From assembly GCA_002321335.1 (NCBI GenBank), contig DCMG01000034.1, forward strand, positions 1 through 17,130: a DNA stretch of 17,130 bases. The letters are read 5' to 3'. This document shows positions 6,289 to 13,362 of this stretch, piece by piece. Each line of letters begins with the position of its first letter. The stretch's first letter is position 1. Made by a program: the position numbers and the translations under genes. The notes under the pieces are model-generated. The model did not search any database and had not been told where the DNA came from. It saw only the letters and a list, made by a program, of their open reading frames with translations. Origin of the DNA: Bacteroidales bacterium UBA1628. Lineage in GTDB: Bacteria > Bacteroidota > Bacteroidia > Bacteroidales > UBA932.

Positions 6289-6385
6289 CAGTCTGATGCG
6301 GCTTGAAACAGCAGCCTCTACGCTGAATTAGTTGGCGAACAGAAACTTATTCAGTTAGATAAATCAAATCTATTCCGGATTCGTC

Positions 6386-7210
6386 TTATGGCTCGCGTAT
6401 GAATCCCTCCTGGTCATAGCCGCGGCGGAACCGATGTATGAGGGAGATCAAGTACTCAAGGCGTGGGTCGTCGGAATGCAGATTGCCGAATCGGGCGATC
6501 TGTGCATCATATCGTTTGCGGGAACCGTGTGAGAGGCGTAATTGGACATCGTTAGGTATAAGGAACTCCGATCGCCTCCCGTCAGCGTCACCCAACGGAT
6601 TTCTGTACTCCGTCAAGAAAATATTAATTCCTGCCAGATCCAAATCTCCGAAGTGAATATACCGGTTGGGAACTACCCTTAGCCAGCGAACCAAGTCTCC
6701 TGACTGAGGATAGCGGCTTACAAATAGCAGAGGTGCCATCAAGTACTCGAACAAATAGGCCTGTTTTTCCACAAAACGGAAGTTCTCCATGTTCTCGACA
6801 CCAATCACAAACACTTCTGGAGGGATTTTGAAGTTTTCCCAGTCCGAAATGAAAGTGAATGCTCCTGGTGTAGGATTCAAAGTAAGGATATGACCTCCTA
6901 GAATGACTTGCAGTGGGCTTGTAACATTAACGGGGAAACCAGGGCAAGAGCGTGTCGCGACAACTTTCGAGTCTCCGAAAGCAGCGACCTGATCAGCTCT
7001 GGAACGCATTGAAGATGGGTCGACCAGAGGAAAGACCCGTCCGATCTCAGAAGGATCGATTGCCCGGTAGGACACCCGGCTTCCGTGCCTGATTGTTGTT
7101 ATCAGGTGTTCGGTACTCAGTTGTTTCAGCAGTTCACTGTCAAAGCGCGACCCGCAGACGGATTTCCCTTCCGAGAGCGCGAGCAGTATGTCATATTGCG
7201 TTTTTTTCAT
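6386..7210 (-). CDS. jetD: Wadjet protein JetD, Toprim-fold nuclease
   Basis: Last gene of the Wadjet operon. JetD is the nuclease that cuts circular DNA once the SMC-like complex has finished loop extrusion. The 274 residues start with a winged-helix-like segment (about 1-50, ending in SRVSYRAI), a variable middle, then a Toprim-type core. The core has VIGVENMENF with E139, YIHFGDLDLAG with D189 and D191, and the terminal YDQEGF (E268) typical of JetD/DUF2220-like proteins. The acidic residues needed for metal-dependent cleavage are therefore present. Type I JetD proteins, as I recall, are nearer 380-400 residues with a DUF3322 arm; this one is much shorter, so it is likely another Wadjet type. 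It starts 14 nt after the jetC stop, with no room for a separate promoter. Confidence 0.8.
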   Translation of the reverse strand: MKKTQYDILLALSEGKSVCGSRFDSELLKQLSTEHLITTIRHGSRVSYRAIDPSEIGRVFPLVDPSSMRSRADQVAAFGDSKVVATRSCPGFPVNVTSPLQVILGGHILTLNPTPGAFTFISDWENFKIPPEVFVIGVENMENFRFVEKQAYLFEYLMAPLLFVSRYPQSGDLVRWLRVVPNRYIHFGDLDLAGINIFLTEYRNPLGDADGRRSEFLIPNDVQLRLSHGSRKRYDAQIARFGNLHSDDPRLEYLISLIHRFRRGYDQEGFIREP

Positions 7211-7224
7211 TTCTCTGAGGTACC

Positions 7225-10200
7225 TTAATTATCATTCGTTCTGGAAATAGCGGCCTCACGCCTGGAAATCAATGGATAAACAATGGTCTTGGCGTTCTTG
7301 TCCTTGCTCAGGAGATAGGTGTACTTGTAAACAGACACATTGTACGTTGTCGGTGAGGAGTTGATCAACAGAATGTTCCTACTGTTGGCAAAATCCAGGA
7401 TGCCCTTTACGTTGTTAGGGTGGAGTTTTCCGATCTCATCCATCATGCAGTGAATCCGGAATTCCCCGAACTTTCTGGAGACCTTTTCTTTGAAGACATT
7501 GATCAGCATTATGTTAACCATAGCCTTTACCAGAATGTCCGTGCCATCGGATCCGACATTGGCTATCCTCTCAACCCATCCGGTGTCATTGTCATTCTCT
7601 ACGACGCGGAACTGAAGCTGGAAAGTGTCGGACAGGGTCAGGCTGGAACGGGACTGAAACTCGTTGAGAGAAGTCATGAAGTCGCTAAGGTATCCTACGG
7701 CCTCGCGATTTACGGAGTTCCGACCTTTCTCATCGCTGAAAAGATTCAATCCACCTAATGTGAAACTGTTCTCATCGGTGAACTCCTTTATCTTGAGCAG
7801 CAACTGCACCATTCTGTCAGCGGAATCAGTACTTCGGATTTCTATGCTTCTTATGGCTCCGACGAAATTCTTCTCTTTGAAGTCGTAATTGATTTCCCTG
7901 ATGATCTTGTCAACCTCGGAGCCAAATCCGCTGATGTCGCCCATCTCTCTGGAAACCCTCTGCAAGATTTCGAGATAGCGGTCGCTTGTTCTGCCTCGGT
8001 AGTCCTCTATCTTGTTCTGTTCCACGAACTCCTCTAGATTGGACGCATAGTCGAGATAGTCCTCGTCCAAAACGAGATTGGTTTTGAACTGGAAAACGTT
8101 TCCGGGTCCGAATGGAGCCTTGAAAAGATTCACGAAACGTTTGAACTGATCGTTGACGGCCATCCGCTCAGAAAGGGTGTCGCGAATCTCTCCTATGAGA
8201 GGAAGTGCACGGGAAAGTGTCGGCCGCTCAGCCACCCTCATCAGAAATGGAGGAAAACTCTCCGAATTGCGGAACGCCTCGAACCTCGCAATACCATCCT
8301 CGCTTTCTTTGATGTCGGTCTTCAATGATTCGAGCAAGATTCTTTCGGAACCGCACTTCTCGTCTATTTGGCGGACACGATTCTGATGTTTTTCAGCAAG
8401 CGTTCCGCGCTTGTCCTCGAGAGTGCGTCTTGTCTGTTTGAACTCATCCTCTCTGTCAAAAAGATTTTGTTTGTCGAGCCTGTATTCGATTGATTTGCCG
8501 CGGTTGCCCTCGATAAACGCAATCTCTGCCGCAAGTTTTTCCAATTGTTCCTCGCAGTCTCTCAAGGCCTTGACATCAACCCCTGCCCCCTTTAGCTCAG
8601 CATCACGTCGAGCCTTCAGTTCACCCAAAGAGGTGTCCATCCATCTCCGTTTGATTGTGATTTCGGATTTTTGTGCCTCAATCGCTGTGTCTCTTTCTGT
8701 CTCAAGAGCCGTTATCTTTTGCGAATGACTCTTCCTTGCGGCTTTCATTTTCGACGAGCAGTCGCTGTCAATGCGCTTCTTTGCCTGATCCACCTCATGA
8801 CGTGCGAGCGAAATATCCTGACGGACTTTATCCAGTTCCTCCTTTCGCTCCTTGATCAGCTCGCATTGTTTGTCCTCCAGCCCTTGGATCTCTGTCCTAA
8901 GGGTCTTGACCTTGCCAGGCAGTATCTGGAGATTCATTGAGTCCGTAGTCCGTTTCTCTCTGAGTTCCTTTATTTTAGGAGACAATCTGCTTGAGAGAGA
9001 CTGGACTTCTCTCTCACAAGTCACTGACAGTTCAGCCAATGAAGATTTGATGTCGGTGATGGCATTAACGTACATTTCCTTGTCTTTCCGGAGTTCCACC
9101 GGGCTCTTCACATCAGTGTCCAGGTCGCCAAGATCAAGTTTGATTCCAAAGAGGGATGCGGAACTTTCTCCACCGGCAAGACGTGGGTTCAAGCCCTTGC
9201 AATAAAGGATCTTTTGCTGATCCACAACCTTGCCGACAGTCCGCTCCCATCCTGGAACATTCCTGTCAAGCCATTCATAGAATGAACCTGCGGATAAGGT
9301 GAGAAGTGAATCAATTCGCGAGATCTTGTCTGTAAACCCGGAAATCTCCATTTCGAGTTCCTTTTCTTTCTCCGAGAATTGGCGCTTAATTCTTTCGCTT
9401 TCGTATTCGAATTCTTGGATAAGTTTCCCGATTTCAAGGTCATAGGTGTTGATTTGAGATTTCAGTGTCTGCTCCGAACGTCCAATCTCATCAGCATGAG
9501 CGAGTTTGGCCTCGATCTCATCTCCGAGCGGACGCCAGTATTTGAGCTGGACGAAATCTTTGTCAAGTTCCCTTTCACGTAGTGTCAAGGAATTCATTCT
9601 CTCCGCGAGAGAATCCAGTGCTTCAAGCCTCTCCGCGTCAATCACCCTCTTACATTCTTCAAACTCTGCAGACAAGGCTCCGCTAAGAGCTACAAATCTT
9701 TCCTTGGCTCCTACAATCTTTTCATTGGCAAGATATTCAAACTGATGGAATTCGGTCTGGATATTCCCCTCCAACACCTCATATTTCGCAGAAAGATCCA
9801 GACTTGTTCTTGTCAGCGCTTCCTTGCGTTTCCGGAGACAATCAAGCTGCATTCTGACTGATGGTTCGGAGTCGACTCGGACGAGTAGGCTGTCGATGCC
9901 GATCCTCTCATATTCTTTCCGCTTTAGTTTTATTTCCTTGAGCTTGCTCTCAACCTCACCGATTGCCTTGTTTACTTCCTCAACTTCCTTTTCATATTTA
10001 TGCTTCTGCTCGGCCAGAAGGCGCTCGTATCTTTCCAATTCTGACAAGTGCCTTTTGACTCTTTCCTGCATTTCAGGAATGCTCTCCCTAGCTATCCGAG
10101 TTGCGTAAAGAAGCTCAGCGTACAATGACTCTACCTTACTTTTCAGAAATATCAGTTTGCGACGGCTCTCTATAACCTTCTGAGCATTAAGACGCACGTG

Positions 10201-10911
10201 GTTCACGCCTTTGGAGTCCTCCCTGAACCATTCTGAGATGTTCTCGTACTCCATTGCGAAGTCTGCGACCTGACGCCTGTAGTAGGAAAGGTCGATGGAT
10301 GGAACATCATCGTTCATCGAGCGGATAATTATCTCCTTGATGAAGTCCGCGTCCACTCTGGAATTCAGGAACACATTTTGGAGAGAGCGGGGAATGTTCT
10401 GATATGCAGGACTTTCCATCAAAGCAAAATTGTAGAACTCTTTGTCCGTCACCCGATGATTGCCATAGATGATGTTGCGGTACTCATCGTATCTGTCAAT
10501 GATCCTTGACATGTAGCGTCCGGCAAGACGTTGACGGATAAGCGTGTAGTCGCTTGTCACGTCTCCGGTCTCGTCAACGAGCAGCCTACGGTCGTAGTTT
10601 CCGGCCAAGAAGCGGAAGCAGGCGCGTCCTTGGCTGCGGAAAACAAGCACGCAGAAGTCTCCACGTTCGTGCGTTACCTCATAGACAATGTAGGAGTTCG
10701 CGTGTGGAATGTAGAAGTCATCGAAACTTTTCTTTTCCTTGGGAATGCCTAGTTTCTGCTTGTCTCCATTATAGAAAAAAAGAATCGCACGCAGAAGCGT
10801 ACTTTTCCCTACGCCTTGGGTTCCAATGAAATGGACGTTGCCGTCCAAACGAATCTCCGCATAAGGGACATTGGCACTGTTAATGAAAACAACTTTATTC
10901 AAGCACCTCAT
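7225..10911 (-). CDS. jetC: Wadjet protein JetC, SMC/MukB-like ATPase
   Basis: A 1228-residue SMC-like motor that drives DNA loop extrusion in Wadjet. The N-terminal head has the Walker A loop GTQGVGKST (residues 30-38). The C-terminal head has a signature-like region SDGTDILVKAM (about 1121-1131) and Walker B IHCMMDEIGKLHP with D1158-E1159. Between them are long coiled coils (about 250-530 and 620-900, rich in E, K, R and L). These are split by a compact hinge-like segment near residues 545-610 (PGWERTVGKVV, CKGLNPRLAGGE). The size and plan match JetC/MksB rather than Rad50 or canonical SMC: there is no zinc hook, and the heads lie at the two ends. The start overlaps the end of jetB by 17 nt, so the two are translationally coupled. 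Confidence 0.88.
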   Translation of the reverse strand: MRCLNKVVFINSANVPYAEIRLDGNVHFIGTQGVGKSTLLRAILFFYNGDKQKLGIPKEKKSFDDFYIPHANSYIVYEVTHERGDFCVLVFRSQGRACFRFLAGNYDRRLLVDETGDVTSDYTLIRQRLAGRYMSRIIDRYDEYRNIIYGNHRVTDKEFYNFALMESPAYQNIPRSLQNVFLNSRVDADFIKEIIIRSMNDDVPSIDLSYYRRQVADFAMEYENISEWFREDSKGVNHVRLNAQKVIESRRKLIFLKSKVESLYAELLYATRIARESIPEMQERVKRHLSELERYERLLAEQKHKYEKEVEEVNKAIGEVESKLKEIKLKRKEYERIGIDSLLVRVDSEPSVRMQLDCLRKRKEALTRTSLDLSAKYEVLEGNIQTEFHQFEYLANEKIVGAKERFVALSGALSAEFEECKRVIDAERLEALDSLAERMNSLTLRERELDKDFVQLKYWRPLGDEIEAKLAHADEIGRSEQTLKSQINTYDLEIGKLIQEFEYESERIKRQFSEKEKELEMEISGFTDKISRIDSLLTLSAGSFYEWLDRNVPGWERTVGKVVDQQKILYCKGLNPRLAGGESSASLFGIKLDLGDLDTDVKSPVELRKDKEMYVNAITDIKSSLAELSVTCEREVQSLSSRLSPKIKELREKRTTDSMNLQILPGKVKTLRTEIQGLEDKQCELIKERKEELDKVRQDISLARHEVDQAKKRIDSDCSSKMKAARKSHSQKITALETERDTAIEAQKSEITIKRRWMDTSLGELKARRDAELKGAGVDVKALRDCEEQLEKLAAEIAFIEGNRGKSIEYRLDKQNLFDREDEFKQTRRTLEDKRGTLAEKHQNRVRQIDEKCGSERILLESLKTDIKESEDGIARFEAFRNSESFPPFLMRVAERPTLSRALPLIGEIRDTLSERMAVNDQFKRFVNLFKAPFGPGNVFQFKTNLVLDEDYLDYASNLEEFVEQNKIEDYRGRTSDRYLEILQRVSREMGDISGFGSEVDKIIREINYDFKEKNFVGAIRSIEIRSTDSADRMVQLLLKIKEFTDENSFTLGGLNLFSDEKGRNSVNREAVGYLSDFMTSLNEFQSRSSLTLSDTFQLQFRVVENDNDTGWVERIANVGSDGTDILVKAMVNIMLINVFKEKVSRKFGEFRIHCMMDEIGKLHPNNVKGILDFANSRNILLINSSPTTYNVSVYKYTYLLSKDKNAKTIVYPLISRREAAISRTNDN

Positions 10912-11446
10912 TCCGCACCTCCTCTGACACAGTCAAGCAATCAACCAATTCCTCGATGTAATGGAACGCGCTTGTGACCTTCCACGTCCCGTCCAACTCA
11001 TTCTCCTTTTCCACAAATCCTATCTTTTCCAATTCATCAACAAGTTTGTCTACAACTTCGTCCAGTTTGAGTTTTTCCGCATAGAGATGCATCGCCTTTT
11101 CCTTCAATTCCATATCCGCCGCGATCTGTTCGAGGATGTTCGATGTCCTGAACGTAAACCCGGGTCCGAACACATTGTTGAAAGTCTTTAGGAAATCCAA
11201 GCGGTCAATCCAACGTACAAACCTGTCAAGCTTGGCGTCAAGCTCAACACGGCTTTCCTGCCTGGAGAAATAGTAGTAGCCGTTCCCGCTTTCAAGATTG
11301 AATCCGATCCCGGAATAGTACTCCCTGTACTCTTCATAATTGTCCTCGATGGCATCGTAGATTGTCTTCGTCAGGCGCCTTACACTGTTGGAGCAGATGA
11401 ATCCTCCGCGGCTCAGGATGTCAAATATTTCTTTAGTGTATTTCAT
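10895..11446 (-). CDS. jetB: Wadjet protein JetB, MukE/MksE-like subunit
   Basis: A 183-residue protein rich in short helices. It has the look of the MukE/MksE (DUF4194-like) winged-helix subunits, which bind the kleisin and DNA. Notable segments are FDILSRGGFICSNSVRRLTK, GNGYYYFSRQESR, LDFLKTFNNVFGPGFTFRTS and a C-terminal helix bundle. Similarity alone is weak because these subunits diverge fast; the position between a kleisin-like gene and an SMC-like gene decides the call. Its ATG overlaps the jetA stop (4 nt, ATGA) and its end overlaps jetC by 17 nt, as expected for subunits made in fixed ratio. Confidence 0.75.
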   Translation of the reverse strand: MKYTKEIFDILSRGGFICSNSVRRLTKTIYDAIEDNYEEYREYYSGIGFNLESGNGYYYFSRQESRVELDAKLDRFVRWIDRLDFLKTFNNVFGPGFTFRTSNILEQIAADMELKEKAMHLYAEKLKLDEVVDKLVDELEKIGFVEKENELDGTWKVTSAFHYIEELVDCLTVSEEVRNEVLE

Positions 11447-12639
11447 GCTGAATAAATCAATGGATATTCTACACCGTTGTCAGTCTTGTACATGTCTGTC
11501 ACGTTCAGTTCATCAAGAAACTGTGAGGCGATCTGGCAAAACAACACAAGTTGTCGCTCCTGATCCGTCGGTATTTTATAGTTATAGTCACGTATAAAAG
11601 AATACAAGTCAACGCCCGAAGCCAGGAAGGCGTTTTTAATCTCATCGGTATTGAGATCTTCATTGATCTTAGACCCTGAGTTAAGATAATCCTGAGTCAG
11701 CGGCTCGGCCTTGTGGCGTTTGATTGCAATTCCTTTCTTTAGTCGGCTTGAAAGGCTTCTCAGCGCTCTTAGACCCTCGTCACTGTTCCGCAGGGTCTCC
11801 AGGGATATTTTCAATGTGTACTTGGGACGGTTTTCCATCCAGACAGGATTGGAGGATGCAAGCATTTGTCTGACATTCGACTGAGACTCGAGTACAAGTT
11901 GATCCCGCAGATACTTCACGCGCCTGAGCTTCTCCATCAGGCGGTTTTGGTACTCGATAAGATTGAGGTACTCTATGATCTGGCGGTCAAGCTCAAGAAT
12001 GTTGTGGTACGCTTCTACAAGCTGCAACCTTACATCGCTCACGGTCTTTTTCAAACCGATATCCATTGCCGTCGCGAAAAAGCCCTGTTGATTTTCAGAC
12101 AGGTAGCGTTCGGTCTGCTTTATGAGCTCGGCCACCGCCATACGCTTGCCATCAAGATTAGCCAACTTGAGTTTCTTGACACGATAGTTGGGCTCATTCT
12201 TGTATGTGCTGTCAATGTTGCGTTTAAGGTCAATCACATTTCTGAATGTCGTCAGGGAGATGTTTCTCAAAATGCGCCTTACATCCTTCAGGTAGCCATA
12301 CTTCCTTTGCGGCGAAGTCTCCGTCTTGTAGTATTCAATGGCAGCGTCGAGAGAGCCTATGCTTTCTTTCACTCCAGCCACATTGATGTCCTCGTTGACG
12401 TCCAGCACTTCCTCGAAAAACTTTAGATAGACATCCTCCAGCTCAAGAAACTCTCCGCTGTCGTGCACAACACCGTGCTCTATGAGAAAAGCGATCCGGC
12501 TTTCCTTGTAATCCACGAGTTCCTTTGCGGTGTCGTGCCTGTACGACAGTTTCTTTCTGTTCTGGAACATATCCTTAAGGAGTACTTTCTCCCTTGAAAG
12601 CATCCTTATGAGTTCATCTATAGATCGAAATGTCTCCAT
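11443..12639 (-). CDS. jetA: Wadjet protein JetA, MukF-like kleisin
   Basis: First gene of the operon; 398 residues, almost wholly alpha-helical. A winged-helix-like N-terminus (about 1-90, SIDELIRMLSREKVLL to LEDVYLKFFEEVLD) is followed by a long helical middle (about 110-260, with LIEYQNRLMEKLRRVKYLRD) and a C-terminal domain that ends PTDQERQLVLFCQIASQFLD. This is the plan of MukF/MksF kleisins, which bridge the SMC heads. I do not see the DUF2397 pattern of type II JetA. Type I (DUF3375) versus type III is not settled; the short JetD makes me lean towards type III. The gene has a strong promoter about 70 nt upstream and overlaps jetB by 4 nt. Confidence 0.72.
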   Translation of the reverse strand: METFRSIDELIRMLSREKVLLKDMFQNRKKLSYRHDTAKELVDYKESRIAFLIEHGVVHDSGEFLELEDVYLKFFEEVLDVNEDINVAGVKESIGSLDAAIEYYKTETSPQRKYGYLKDVRRILRNISLTTFRNVIDLKRNIDSTYKNEPNYRVKKLKLANLDGKRMAVAELIKQTERYLSENQQGFFATAMDIGLKKTVSDVRLQLVEAYHNILELDRQIIEYLNLIEYQNRLMEKLRRVKYLRDQLVLESQSNVRQMLASSNPVWMENRPKYTLKISLETLRNSDEGLRALRSLSSRLKKGIAIKRHKAEPLTQDYLNSGSKINEDLNTDEIKNAFLASGVDLYSFIRDYNYKIPTDQERQLVLFCQIASQFLDELNVTDMYKTDNGVEYPLIYSA

Positions 12640-12707
12640 TTTCCTTAGCAGTCAATTAGTTAATGTCACAATGGACGCCTGGCATAGATAAATGGCGGCG
12701 ACAAACG

Positions 12708-12739
12708 CAAATATATGCAATTGACGTGAAGGAAGCAAA
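12708..12739 (-). promoter_or_regulatory. Promoter of the Wadjet operon
   Basis: On the minus strand a perfect -33 TTTG (12736-12739), a 20-nt spacer and a perfect -7 TATATTTG (12708-12715) stand before jetA. The start would be near 12701, leaving a leader of about 62 nt ahead of the ATG at 12639. It is one of the two best promoter matches in the window. Confidence 0.7.
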
Positions 12740-12753
12740 TATTCTTTATTTGC
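12735..12753. promoter_or_regulatory. 7-5-7 dyad over the Wadjet -33 box (candidate operator)
   Basis: GCAAATA (12735-12741), five bases, then TATTTGC (12747-12753) form a perfect dyad that contains the -33 element. A third GCAAATA occurs at 12707-12713 over the -7 box. The repeat is partly dictated by the promoter consensus itself, but the outer arm at 12747-12753 is not. A protein bound here would block transcription. Confidence 0.4.
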
Positions 12754-12763
12754 ACCAACTCCA

Positions 12764-12778
12764 CTGATTGCCAATCAG
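12764..12778. repeat. 15-bp perfect palindrome upstream of the Wadjet promoter
   Basis: CTGATTG (12764-12770) and CAATCAG (12772-12778) are exact inverted copies around one central base. The site lies 25 nt upstream of the Wadjet -33 box and about 35 nt after the end of the repeat-protein pseudogene. It could be a regulator site or part of a weak hairpin; no T tract follows in either direction. Confidence 0.35.
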
Positions 12779-12812
12779 CAGGCACAAAGGTTCTCCGCCG
12801 GCTTTCGGTGGA

Positions 12813-13256
12813 TTAGAGCAGCAAGATATCAATCAGCACCGCAGGAGGGACCGGGCCTGACATATTCATCAGTGGCTGGGAGTACTTTTCATCGCCTTTG
12901 CGAAGATATTGCCCGTCAAAATTGTACATCCCGGAGGTATATTTGCTGTCTCCTTGCCGGATGGTCTTCCCGTCTCAGTTGAAAAGCGGTTTGCTGTACC
13001 TGTCGCGTCCGCCACGCAGCTCGCGCCCGTTCCAATTGTAGAGGATTTCTCCGTATCTGTTGTCACCCTTTCGGATATATTCACCGTCAAAATTGATAAG
13101 AGGCTTTGAATATCTGCTGTTCCCGGAACGTAGGCAGGTTCCGTCCCAAGTGTACAGAGGAGTGGAATATTCGTTCCTTCCGCTCCTGATCAAAGACTGC
13201 GCCGCCCCGTTCAAAGCGAAAAGCAGTATGAATATGATGGCTGCTGTTTTCTTCAT
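12813..13256 (-). pseudogene. 19-residue-repeat protein copy 2, interrupted by one nonsense codon
   Basis: From the ATG at 13256 the frame gives a signal peptide (MKKTAAIIFILLFALNGAAQ) and repeats of the same 19-residue pattern as the gene at 2998-3444. In the fourth repeat the codon at 12975-12977 is TGA where copy 1 has TGG (FNWDG becomes FN-stop-DG). After it the frame continues intact for about two more repeats and the same tail, GPVPPAVLIDILLL, to a TAA at 12813-12815. A single base change thus interrupts an otherwise complete 148-codon gene, pointing to a recent mutation, a sequencing error or, less likely, readthrough. A truncated, signal-bearing protein of 93 residues would result. 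An ATG-less upstream extension to 13358 is open but not needed. The promoter is intact. Confidence 0.75.
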
Positions 13257-13301
13257 GATTTCAATTCCGCGTTTGAGGTGTAATCCATACGCTCGAAATG
13301 A

Positions 13302-13333
13302 CAAAATTAAGGATATTCCGTCATAAAGACAAA
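13302..13333 (-). promoter_or_regulatory. Promoter of repeat-protein copy 2
   Basis: On the minus strand TTTG (13330-13333), 20 nt, then TAATTTTG (13302-13309), both perfect, stand 45 nt before the ATG at 13256. This separates the gene from the upstream McrBC operon and shows that it was a functional unit until recently. Confidence 0.65.
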
Positions 13334-13362
13334 TGTCCGGAATGCGCATATCCGACAACGGG

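Noticed and set aside
6331..6355. Possible terminator between the AlbA_2 gene and jetD (CTGAAT...ATTCAG)
   Set aside because: Only six pairs with a loop of about 20 nt and no T tract; too weak to call.
11866..12426. Plus-strand 186-codon frame opposite jetA
   Set aside because: Antisense to a long helical protein; such open antisense frames are common opposite leucine- and glutamate-rich genes, and it has no recognisable motif or promoter.
12784..12812. Hairpin after repeat-protein copy 2
   Set aside because: TCCACCG...CGGCGGA pairs with a mismatch and is not followed by a T tract on the minus strand.
13257..13358. 34-residue N-terminal extension of repeat-protein copy 2
   Set aside because: The extension precedes a clear signal peptide, and the best promoter lies within it, so the ATG at 13256 is the start.
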